Source of the DNA: Bacillota bacterium | GTDB lineage: Bacteria > Bacillota > Clostridia > Lachnospirales > WQUN01 | Direction: 5' to 3' | Assembly (NCBI GenBank): GCA_009782085.1 | Contig: WQUN01000157.1 | Coordinates: 1 to 11,091, forward strand | DNA length: 11,091 bases | Shown: one piece after another, positions 1 to 6,444 of the stretch | Position numbering within the stretch: position 1 is the first letter of the stretch | How the letters are laid out: every line of letters begins with the position of its first letter | The notes under the pieces: generated by a model | The model's input: the letters and a program-made list of their open reading frames with translations, nothing else | Databases searched by the model: none | Told to the model about the DNA's origin: nothing | Made by a program: the position numbers and the translations under genes

Positions 1-16
1 GCCGAGGGCTTGACCT
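1..16 (+). rRNA. 3' end of 23S ribosomal RNA (partial)
   Basis: The first bases read CGAGGGCTTGACC, which matches the conserved 3' terminus of Firmicute 23S rRNA (B. subtilis ends CGAGGACTTAACC); this tail normally pairs with the 5' end of the mature molecule. The spacer that follows contains TGTTCGGTTTTCAGGG at 70-86, like the spacers that flank 23S genes in Clostridia. Only the final bases lie in the window, so the call rests on a short match plus the spacer. The exact mature end (about 16) is a guess. No 5S rRNA signature (for example CCGAAC followed by GAAGTTAAG) is visible downstream. Confidence 0.6.
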
Positions 17-84
17 ATCCTTTGGCGTTTGTGTTTGTCAACTCGCTTGTTTCCCCTCTTACGGGGCCTGTGTTCGGTTTTCAG

Positions 85-103
85 GGCGCGGTTCGCCGTT
101 TTT
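85..103 (+). terminator. Possible weak intrinsic terminator of the rRNA operon
   Basis: GGCG (85-88) pairs with CGCC (94-97) around a 5-base loop, and five T residues follow at 99-103. The stem has only 4 pairs, so it is short for a terminator. The position, about 70 bases after the 23S end, is reasonable. A second small stem, CCCC 53-56 with GGGG 63-66, lies just upstream and may be a processing structure. Confidence 0.35.
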
Positions 104-312
104 CTTCATGCAACAAATCATGAATTTTTTAGCAAAGGATATGGTCAGTCAACTGGGTTCAATGCCTTTATCTCATCAACAAGTGACGCTTCTATCACGC
201 TTTTATTACACTTCCATCGTAGACATAGTAATAATCGCCTACTTTTGTGACTTGCCTACACCTGTCATTAGTTCCCACAAATTGGAATAAGTTATCTCTA
301 GAGCGAAAAAAC

Positions 313-360
313 CCCAATTCTACCGTATTGTAATCTCAATTGGGACTTATTTTATTTTAT
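313..360. terminator. Bidirectional terminator-like hairpin
   Basis: CCCAATT (313-319) pairs with AATTGGG (338-344) around an 18-base loop that has a smaller TAC/GTA pairing inside. On the + strand the stem is followed by a T-rich tract (348-369). On the - strand it is followed by TTTTTT, the complement of the A run at 306-311. Either strand could therefore terminate here. The loop is long and the stem is AT-rich, so this is a moderate call. Confidence 0.45.
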
Positions 361-469
361 TCTGTTTTTGACCGAAAAATTATTCCACATGGCTGACGCG
401 CATATTGGGAACGTTTTTCATAGGGTTTTTGGTAAGCACTAATTGACGCAAGGTTGCCGAAAACAAAAA

Positions 470-547
470 GGACAACCATTTTGGCTGTTTACGCCAAACA
501 ATATTTTCACCAACTGCTTAAATGGTTGTCCCACTTTGTTGGTGAAA
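470..547 (+). promoter_or_regulatory. Interleaved inverted repeats in the 5' leader (possible pseudoknot or switch)
   Basis: Arm A, GGACAACCATTT (470-481), is exactly complementary to AAATGGTTGTCC (520-531): 12 pairs with no mismatch. Arm B, TTTCACCAAC (505-514), is exactly complementary to GTTGGTGAAA (538-547): 10 pairs. The order is A-B-A'-B', so the two stems either exclude each other or form a pseudoknot. A small hairpin, TTGGC 481-485 with GCCAA 493-497, sits inside the first loop. The element ends about 60 bases before the ribosome binding site of the secreted-protein gene. No T run follows either stem, so neither looks like a terminator. Its role as an RNA or DNA element is inferred. 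Confidence 0.45.
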
Positions 548-622
548 TAAAAACTACTGTTTAACGTAGACGTCTCAATTGTAGCATGAATTTTCAAAAT
601 ATAACAAAAAGGAGTGTTAAAA

Positions 623-1990
623 ATGAAAGCAGGAAAAGGGTTATTAAAAGTGTTTTTGGCATGTCTGCTGGTCTTTGGGACTATAACAATAACTCCCATT
701 CTGGCAAGCGCAGGCGACGGATATGAATATGCTATGTTTGTATTCAACGAGTTGTATATCAATAGGACGAATGCTGCTCTTGACCCAGACCAACGCAACA
801 ACCCGGATAGCAGCGGACATGGCTGGGAAGCGGCGGGGTTTGACCTTGGCGGTGACAGCGACCTGAATGTCAAAGCACCCTTTACTGGAAAAATTGTTAA
901 AGTTGAATCTGGTGAATCCCACGGCGTATGGTTTCAAAGTCTTAACAAAGTTCACTTCGCCAACGGTGAGCTAGGTTACATGACAATTTTGCTATGTCAT
1001 GATGATTATGTTTCCGACTTATGGAATGGGCAAATAATCAGTCAAGGGACAGTTTTTTACCAGCAAGGCACCTATATGAATGGTAAAATAGGAGCCGTCG
1101 GTAGGCATTTACATATTGAAGCAGCACGGGGTTTGCGAACTACTTTCAATGAACTTCGCGCGAAAGAAAACCGAATTCAAATCAATGATGCTTTATATTT
1201 GAAAAATAATACCATTCGAACTAAGGATTATATTCTTGTGAGCGCAGGAAACGGCGGAGGAAGGATTAACCTTAACTGGCGTATCGTAACTTTACCCACA
1301 ACAGTGCTTTCAGTCAAAGTAACAGGCTCTCAAGTTACTGTCAATTGGGTCGCGGTACCCTATGCCACTCGATATGATGTTTATATTTTACAATATCCTT
1401 GGGGGTGGGGGGACATCAAAGATAGCCACCCAACCTATGGGACTTCGTATACATTTAACAACGTCGCCTGCGGGGATTATGCGGCTTTTGTCATTACCCG
1501 ACCCAATGCCGATACTGTACAGAGTACCTGGTATAGCTTTACGGTAGGATCAGCTAACATTGCTAACGGTGTCTATAAGATTCAAGGACTTAACTCAGGT
1601 AAATTTGTTGACATAAAAGACGGAAGCACCGCCAATGGAGCCGTAGCGCATCTCTGGCAAAGCGCTGCCGTTAACAACCAGAAGTTCCGTTTTGAACGTC
1701 TGTCTGACGGTACATATAAAATTACGGCTGTCCATAGCGGCAAATCTCTTGAAGTCCGAAATAGCGGTATGAACAACGGCGACCAAGTCGCCCAATGGGA
1801 TTTTGACGCGAATTATGCCTGCAAGCGTTGGTATATTGTCGATTGCGGCGGTGGGAATTACAAATTCGTCAACAAGAATTCCAAAAAAGTCCTCGATGTT
1901 TACGGTAATGGGACAGCCAACGGCACAAAAATCCAACAATGGGATGATAACGGCACATCGGCGCAGAGGTTCAAACTTATTCTACAGTAA
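623..1990 (+). CDS. Secreted M23-like / FN3-like / ricin-type lectin protein
   Basis: A predicted exported protein of 455 residues. ATG 623 is preferred over GTG 614 because AAGGAG at 609-614 sits 8 bases before it and would overlap the GTG. Residues 1-30 form a signal peptide: Lys-rich start, hydrophobic core, cleavage likely after Ala-Ser-Ala30. Residues about 65-170 resemble an M23/LytM peptidase: GFDLGG (D74), H126 in LLCHDD, and an HLH pair (H162, H164) in GRHLHIEAA. The first zinc histidine is not at its normal place four residues before D74, where an Ala stands; H66 lies eight residues before. Residues about 220-305 look like a fibronectin III domain. Residues 314-455 form a ricin B-type lectin domain with three repeats ending in QKFRF, KRWYI and QRFKL. 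A role in binding or cutting wall glycan or peptide outside the cell is inferred; catalysis is uncertain. The gene stands alone, ends at a strong terminator, and uses AT-ended codons unlike the genes downstream, which suggests transfer. Confidence 0.85.
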   Translation: MKAGKGLLKVFLACLLVFGTITITPILASAGDGYEYAMFVFNELYINRTNAALDPDQRNNPDSSGHGWEAAGFDLGGDSDLNVKAPFTGKIVKVESGESHGVWFQSLNKVHFANGELGYMTILLCHDDYVSDLWNGQIISQGTVFYQQGTYMNGKIGAVGRHLHIEAARGLRTTFNELRAKENRIQINDALYLKNNTIRTKDYILVSAGNGGGRINLNWRIVTLPTTVLSVKVTGSQVTVNWVAVPYATRYDVYILQYPWGWGDIKDSHPTYGTSYTFNNVACGDYAAFVITRPNADTVQSTWYSFTVGSANIANGVYKIQGLNSGKFVDIKDGSTANGAVAHLWQSAAVNNQKFRFERLSDGTYKITAVHSGKSLEVRNSGMNNGDQVAQWDFDANYACKRWYIVDCGGGNYKFVNKNSKKVLDVYGNGTANGTKIQQWDDNGTSAQRFKLILQ

Positions 1991-2033
1991 TTAATCTTGC
2001 TAAATGAGGTTTCAAAACTTTTATCGATTAAAG

Positions 2034-2069
2034 CCCGGGCTGGACATATAGAACCAGCCCGGGTGTTTT
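2034..2069 (+). terminator. Intrinsic terminator of the secreted-protein gene
   Basis: CCCGGGCTGG (2034-2043) pairs perfectly with CCAGCCCGGG (2054-2063) around a 10-base loop and is followed by TGTTTTATG. It lies 44 bases after the stop codon. The GC-rich 10-pair stem and the T tract make this a strong call. Confidence 0.85.
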
Positions 2070-2131
2070 ATGTTCTGAATAATTTCTGCAACCCCATACA
2101 CCACTAACGCTTAATTAGACTTTTTCCGCTG

Positions 2132-2375
2132 TTACTGGCTTTCCCACTGCTCAAAAACTTTTCGTACCCAACCATTGCGTTGTTCACTCCATCTTGCCAT
2201 AATACTGCCACCAAACTATGAAAGGTGGCACATTAACAACGGTGATGAAAGCGATAAGGCTTTCCAAAAACCCCCATGCATTTGTTTTCCCCGGCTTCGG
2301 CTTGCGTGGGCGGATTTGTTTCGGTATAATACCGATACGGTAAAACCGGTCGCGAAATAACCGCTCATATACCGC
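2132..2375 (-). pseudogene. Possible eroded small membrane-protein frame
   Basis: Reading the reverse strand from 2375 to 2184 gives 63 codons without a stop but also without a usable ATG. The peptide has a basic, proline-rich part (RPRKPKPGKTN) followed by a hydrophobic stretch (FLESLIAFITVVNVPPFIVWW) that could span a membrane, and then a stop (2184-2186). An overlapping second frame begins at ATG 2200-2198 and reads MARWSEQRNGWVRKVFEQWE, ending at 2132. One frameshift would join the two into a protein-like sequence of roughly 80 residues. I recognise no family. It could be a decayed gene or chance. Confidence 0.2.
2302..2335 (+). promoter_or_regulatory. Candidate addA promoter with palindromic -10 region
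   Basis: TATAAT at 2325-2330 is a perfect -10 box, and TTGCGT at 2302-2307 is a weak -35 box 17 bases upstream. The -10 lies in the centre of a perfect palindrome, TCGGTAT-A-ATACCGA (2321-2335), which would suit an operator. A second small dyad, CGGT-AAA-ACCG, follows at 2338-2348. If used, the promoter gives addA a leader of about 165 bases. Confidence 0.35.
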
Positions 2376-2503
2376 TTAACCACATAAATCTACAGCGGAA
2401 ATGTCGAAACAACCCAGCGTCTGCAAGGTTTTTTCTAGGCTCCAGGCTCTAGTTTCTGCAGTTATCCAGTATATCACCCATCTCCGGGGAAGGAGGGCAT
2501 CCC

Positions 2504-5500
2504 ATGCCGGATACGTTCACGACGGAGCAGAACCGCGCCGCATCCCTTCGCGGGAAAAACATACTGGTGGCCGCGGCCGCCGGGTCCGGGAAAACCGCCG
2601 TCCTGACGGAGCGGATTTTCCGTATGATAACGGACAAGGCGAGGCCCGTCGATATAAACAGGCTTTTGGTCGTCACGTTTACCGAGGCGGCGGCGGCGGA
2701 GATGCGCGCGCGGATTTCGGCGGCGATCATGGCTGGCCTGGACGCGGACCCCGGCAACGCGCGCCTGGCCGAGCAGGCCGGGCTTCTGTACCTGGCCCCC
2801 ATATCCACGATACACTCGTTTTGCCTGAGAATACTAAAAAAGTATTTCGACAGGGTCGAAGGCCTCGACCCTTATTTCAGGATCGGCGATCAGACAGAAA
2901 TGGAGATACTGAAATCCCAGGCGATCGACGAGCTCTTCGAGGAGGAATACGCGGCAGGCAACGACGGGTTTTACGGGCTCGCGGAGCGCTACGGCGGCGG
3001 GAAGACCAAGGACGACCGTCTGGGCGACCTGATCGTCGGCGTTTACGAATTCCTGATAAACTCGCCGTTCCCTTGGGAAAGCCTGGCCGAATACCTGTCG
3101 TATTTCAATGGAAGCGCCGTCTCGCCCTGGGAAAACATCGTCAAAGACGAGATGAGGCGGGAATTCCGCGGCGTTCTGGCCTGCGCCGACAGGGCCGTCG
3201 GGCTGTGCCGTTCGCCCGGTGGGCCGGAGAAATACGCTTTGGCCCTGGAGGCCGATAAACGGCTGGTTTATTCGCTGATGGAAAAGCTGGACGGCCAGGA
3301 CGCCCGGATGGACGGCCAGAACGCCCGCATGGACGGCCAGGACGCCCGGCCGGACGGTTCCGGCCGCGCGCCGGATCCGTGTCAGGAACGGCCGGCCGCC
3401 GACGGCCTGAACGCGGTTTACGGGGCCATATCAAACCTGAGCCACGAGAGGATATTTCCATATAAAAAAGAAGCGGATATCTCGGAACGGCTGAAAGAGG
3501 CCGTCAAGGAGATGCGCGAAAAAGAGATCAAGAAAAAGCTGCGCAGTATAAAGGAGACATTCTTCTTCAAATCCCCGGAGGCGATGTCGCGGGACATTGT
3601 AAAAGCCGCGCCGGTCATGGAGGCGCTCGGAGCCCTGACGAGGAAGTTCGCGCTCAGGTTCGCGGAGTTGAAGCGCGAGAAGAATATCCTGGATTTCAGC
3701 GATTTGGAGCATTTCTGCGTTAAAATCCTGATAGATAAAGACCCGGCGACAGGGGAGATCCGCCCCACCGAGGCGGCCAGGGAGATTGCCGGCGGGTTCG
3801 ACGAGATACTCATCGACGAGTACCAGGACTCCAACTCCGTTCAGGAACTGATCCTCGGCGCGATAGCGAAGCCGGGCGGGCGGTTCATGGTCGGGGACGT
3901 CAAGCAGAGCATATACAGGTTCAGGCGGGCCAACCCCCGGATTTTCATTGACAAATATGAGAATTATACGCCTGATGCGCCGGAAGCGCCGGATTGGCCG
4001 GAAAAACCGCGTCTGTCCGCGGCGAATATTATTGATTTCCCGCTTTCGCGGCGCGGAGTTCCGGGCGGGGGAGCGGACGATAAGACCGAAATGTCCGGCG
4101 AAATGGGCGTCCGCATCGACCTTTCGAAGAATTTCCGCAGCCGCGCCGAGGTAATCCACGCCGTAAACAGGGTTTTCGGGCGACTGATGACGAAGGATCT
4201 GGGCGAGATCGCCTACGACTGGCGCGCCGCGCTCTATCCCGGCGCGGAGTTTCCGCCGGCGGAGGGCATGAACGCGGAGGTCATGCTGATAGACGCGGCG
4301 CAGGGCAGGGGAGGGGAGACGGAAGATATTTTTTTCGGAGATACGCTCTCCGACACGCCGTCGGATCCGTTTTCCGATTCTCCGGACGAGGCCGAAAGCC
4401 CGGAGGCCGAGATGTCCGGGGCCGAGCTGGAGGCCGGGATGATCGCACGGCGGATCAAAAGCATGGTCGATGGCGGTTTCAGGGTGACCGATCAGGCGGA
4501 CAGGCGGCTACGCCCGGTGAGGTTCGGCGATATAGCCGTGATCACGCGCTCGATCTCCGACGTGGCGGACATATACGCGCGGCGGTTCAAAAGCCTGGAC
4601 ATTCCAATGCACGCGGACGCGAGGCTGGGGCTCTTTGAGTCCGCGGAGGTTATGAACGCGCTGTCGCTCTTGCGCGTGGTGGACAACCCCAGGCAGGACA
4701 TGCACCTGGCCGCGGCGCTGTTGAGCCCGGTCTACGGCTTCACGCCGGACGAGCTTGTCACGGTTCGGCTGACCGACCGCGAGGCCTGCCTTTACGAATG
4801 CGTCCTGAATGTCGCTTGCGGCGGCGCAACGGAGATCGGAAATAAGCTGGCGGCGTTTTTGGACGACCTGGAGCGCTGGCGGGACATGGCCGAATACATG
4901 CCCGTCAGCCGCCTGATCGGCAGGATTTTCGAGGACACCGGCTGGACTGGCCTCGCGGGGGCCTCGGCCGGCGCGGCGGGGCAGGCCGCGCTGGCCGCCC
5001 TGGCGGAAAAGGCGGCGGTTTTTGAGGAGACCACATACAAAGGGCTGTTTCATTTCATATTATATATTGACAGGCTCCGGAAGAGCGGCGCGGACGTCGT
5101 TCCGGAGGAAGCCGCCTCAACCGGCGCGGTGAGGCTGATGACGGCGCACAAGAGCAAGGGCCTGGAATTCCCGGTGGTGTTCGTTTCGATGCTGGGCAAG
5201 CAGTTCAACCGCGCCGACGAGAGGGAGAGGGTGCTGATGCACGGGGAGCTCGGCTTCGGCCCCGCCTGGATCGACCTCGAACGCCGGACAAAGTCCGACA
5301 CGATCGCAAGGCTCGCGCTTTCGCGCAGGATAAGGCTGGAAAGCCTGGCGGAGGAGATGCGCGTGCTCTACGTGGCCATGACGCGGGCGAAGGAGAAGCT
5401 GATTCTGACAGGGTGCGCGAGGAAGCTCGGCGAGAAACTGGCAAAGTGGGAGCTGTACGCGAAGGACGATATATTGCCGGACTATTACCGCGCCGGGTGC

Positions 5501-6355
5501 CGGACGTTCCTGGACTGGGTGATGCCCTGCGCGCTGGACGACCCGGAGATCGAGGTGAGCGTCAGGGACGCGGAGGCCATGGCTTACGGGAGCGCGCGGG
5601 AGGCCGCGGAGATATACCGGAGGTTCGGGGCCCTGGCGGGAGCGGCGGGCAATCCGGCCGATTCGGAAGACCTGGCCCGGCTGATCTGGCGGGTCTATCC
5701 CAATGAGACGGACGTAAAACTGCCGTCGAAAGTCTCGATATCGGAAGTAAAGCGGATATTGGACAGTATGCTTCTGGGAGACGCGGCCGGGCTGGAGCCA
5801 TACCGGACGGACATCCGGCGGGCCGCGCGTTTCGCCGGGCCCGGCGGACGGGAGGACGCGCTGACCAGAGGGACGGCCATTCACACCGTTATGGAGCATC
5901 TGGAGCTTGACACGGAGCGGTCGGCGGCGGCGATAAGCGAGCTGATAGGCCGCCTAGTGGAGAGGAATATCATGACGGCCTCCGACGCGGAGCTGGTCCC
6001 GACGGGCCACGTGCTGGATTTCCTGAATTCGCCGCTGGCGGAGCGTATGCGCGCGGCGGGGGACGTTTACCGGGAAACGCCGTTCGTGATGGGCCTGCGC
6101 GCGGATGAGTTATATCCCGGCATAGCCTCTGAAGAGCTGATTTTGGTCCATGGGATCATCGACTGCTGGTTTGAGGAAAACGGGGAGATAGTGCTGGTGG
6201 ACTATAAGAGCGACTCCGACCCGGAAAACGCCGCCCCTCGCTACAGGGGACAGATGGAGGTCTACGCCAGGGCGCTCGCGAAGAGCACCGGGAGAAAGGT
6301 GCGTGAAAAGCTGCTGTATCTGTTTAGGTTCGGGACGTGCGAGAGGGTTTTGTGA
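2504..6355 (+). CDS. addA: ATP-dependent helicase/nuclease subunit A (AddA)
   Basis: AddA of the AddAB double-strand break repair complex: a 3'-5' SF1A helicase with a C-terminal RecB-family nuclease that resects DNA ends for RecA loading. The 1283 residues are slightly long for the family (B. subtilis about 1230). Visible motifs in order: Q motif Gln9; Walker A GSGKT 27-31; Walker B DEYQD 438-442; motif III GDVKQSIYRFR 464-474; motif IV NFRSR 543-547; motif V TAHKSKGLEF 880-889; motif VI VLYVAMTR 954-961. The nuclease shows RGTAIH (H1127), D1220 in GIID, and VDYK (D1233, K1235), so both activities should be intact. Three inserts break the normal pattern: residues about 263-300 (tandem DGQDARM repeats), 489-535 (Pro/Ala/Glu-rich, between motifs III and IV) and 613-640 (acidic). 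The start at ATG 2504 has AAGGAGG 7 bases upstream. addB is not adjacent, which is unusual. The identification is very secure. Confidence 0.97.
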   Translation: MPDTFTTEQNRAASLRGKNILVAAAAGSGKTAVLTERIFRMITDKARPVDINRLLVVTFTEAAAAEMRARISAAIMAGLDADPGNARLAEQAGLLYLAPISTIHSFCLRILKKYFDRVEGLDPYFRIGDQTEMEILKSQAIDELFEEEYAAGNDGFYGLAERYGGGKTKDDRLGDLIVGVYEFLINSPFPWESLAEYLSYFNGSAVSPWENIVKDEMRREFRGVLACADRAVGLCRSPGGPEKYALALEADKRLVYSLMEKLDGQDARMDGQNARMDGQDARPDGSGRAPDPCQERPAADGLNAVYGAISNLSHERIFPYKKEADISERLKEAVKEMREKEIKKKLRSIKETFFFKSPEAMSRDIVKAAPVMEALGALTRKFALRFAELKREKNILDFSDLEHFCVKILIDKDPATGEIRPTEAAREIAGGFDEILIDEYQDSNSVQELILGAIAKPGGRFMVGDVKQSIYRFRRANPRIFIDKYENYTPDAPEAPDWPEKPRLSAANIIDFPLSRRGVPGGGADDKTEMSGEMGVRIDLSKNFRSRAEVIHAVNRVFGRLMTKDLGEIAYDWRAALYPGAEFPPAEGMNAEVMLIDAAQGRGGETEDIFFGDTLSDTPSDPFSDSPDEAESPEAEMSGAELEAGMIARRIKSMVDGGFRVTDQADRRLRPVRFGDIAVITRSISDVADIYARRFKSLDIPMHADARLGLFESAEVMNALSLLRVVDNPRQDMHLAAALLSPVYGFTPDELVTVRLTDREACLYECVLNVACGGATEIGNKLAAFLDDLERWRDMAEYMPVSRLIGRIFEDTGWTGLAGASAGAAGQAALAALAEKAAVFEETTYKGLFHFILYIDRLRKSGADVVPEEAASTGAVRLMTAHKSKGLEFPVVFVSMLGKQFNRADERERVLMHGELGFGPAWIDLERRTKSDTIARLALSRRIRLESLAEEMRVLYVAMTRAKEKLILTGCARKLGEKLAKWELYAKDDILPDYYRAGCRTFLDWVMPCALDDPEIEVSVRDAEAMAYGSAREAAEIYRRFGALAGAAGNPADSEDLARLIWRVYPNETDVKLPSKVSISEVKRILDSMLLGDAAGLEPYRTDIRRAARFAGPGGREDALTRGTAIHTVMEHLELDTERSAAAISELIGRLVERNIMTASDAELVPTGHVLDFLNSPLAERMRAAGDVYRETPFVMGLRADELYPGIASEELILVHGIIDCWFEENGEIVLVDYKSDSDPENAAPRYRGQMEVYARALAKSTGRKVREKLLYLFRFGTCERVL
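3290..3352 (+). repeat. Three 21-base tandem repeats inside addA
   Basis: Three consecutive 21-base units (3290-3310, 3311-3331, 3332-3352) encode DGQDARM, DGQNARM and DGQDARP, with only a few base differences. A partial fourth unit, GACGG, follows at 3353. The length keeps the reading frame. The repeats fall in a variable insert between Walker A and Walker B (residues 263-283), where copy-number change would probably be tolerated. Confidence 0.9.
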
Positions 6356-6366
6356 TTGAAAAATAT

Positions 6367-6396
6367 TTGACACTGCCTCATCTAAAGGCATATAAT
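6367..6396 (+). promoter_or_regulatory. Consensus sigma-A promoter of the serine operon
   Basis: TTGACA (6367-6372) and TATAAT (6391-6396) are both perfect consensus boxes, 18 bases apart, in an AT-rich stretch that begins 12 bases after the addA stop. Transcription should start near 6403, giving a leader of about 40 bases before serC. The spacer contains the dyad TGCCT (6374-6378) / AGGCA (6386-6390), a possible operator. No riboswitch or T-box fits in the short leader. Confidence 0.85.
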
Positions 6397-6444
6397 TGTT
6401 AAAAAATTAATTAGTAAAAATTTTATCCAAAAAGAGGGATTGCT

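Larger units (their letters stand above)
17..622. other. AT-rich intergenic spacer after the rRNA end
   Basis: About 600 bases lie between the 23S end and the first protein gene. I see no convincing coding region, no tRNA and no 5S gene. The stretch holds a short GC hairpin with a T run (85-103), a bidirectional terminator-like hairpin (313-344) and a pair of interleaved inverted repeats (470-547), all listed separately. There is also an 8-base palindrome, AGACGTCT, at 568-575. The nonamer TCTCAATTG occurs twice, near 334 and 574. I could not find a convincing -35/-10 pair for the downstream gene. Bases 110-300 show nothing I can interpret. Confidence 0.5.
1991..2503. other. Intergenic region between the secreted-protein gene and addA
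   Basis: About 510 bases. It holds the terminator of the upstream gene (2034-2069), a possible eroded reverse-strand frame (2132-2375), and a candidate promoter with a palindromic -10 region (2302-2335). Bases 2376-2489 show nothing recognisable before the strong ribosome binding site of addA at 2490-2496. Composition shifts from AT-rich to GC-rich across the region. There is no trace of addB, which usually lies directly upstream of addA in Firmicutes. Confidence 0.5.

Noticed and set aside
29..250. Short + strand frames after the rRNA end (29-250 and 108-290)
   Set aside because: They overlap the 23S-flanking spacer and its hairpin, lack ribosome binding sites, and the peptides resemble no protein.
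439..873. 144-codon - strand frame across the leader and start of the secreted-protein gene
   Set aside because: It runs opposite the signal peptide and M23-like domain and through the inverted repeats; no supporting signal.
2175..2360. 61-codon + strand frame in the gap before addA
   Set aside because: No ribosome binding site and no protein-like pattern; it also runs across the candidate promoter.
2401..3258. 285-codon + strand frame overlapping the start of addA
   Set aside because: It is Arg/Gly-rich out-of-frame translation of GC-rich addA, has no ribosome binding site, and addA itself has all family motifs in the other frame.
5117..5899. 260-codon frame on the - strand inside addA
   Set aside because: Overlaps the helicase motifs V and VI region of addA; biased composition and no domain.
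6403..6444. Serine or T-box riboswitch in the serC leader
   Set aside because: The leader is only about 40 bases, AT-rich, with no T-box consensus and no terminator hairpin.
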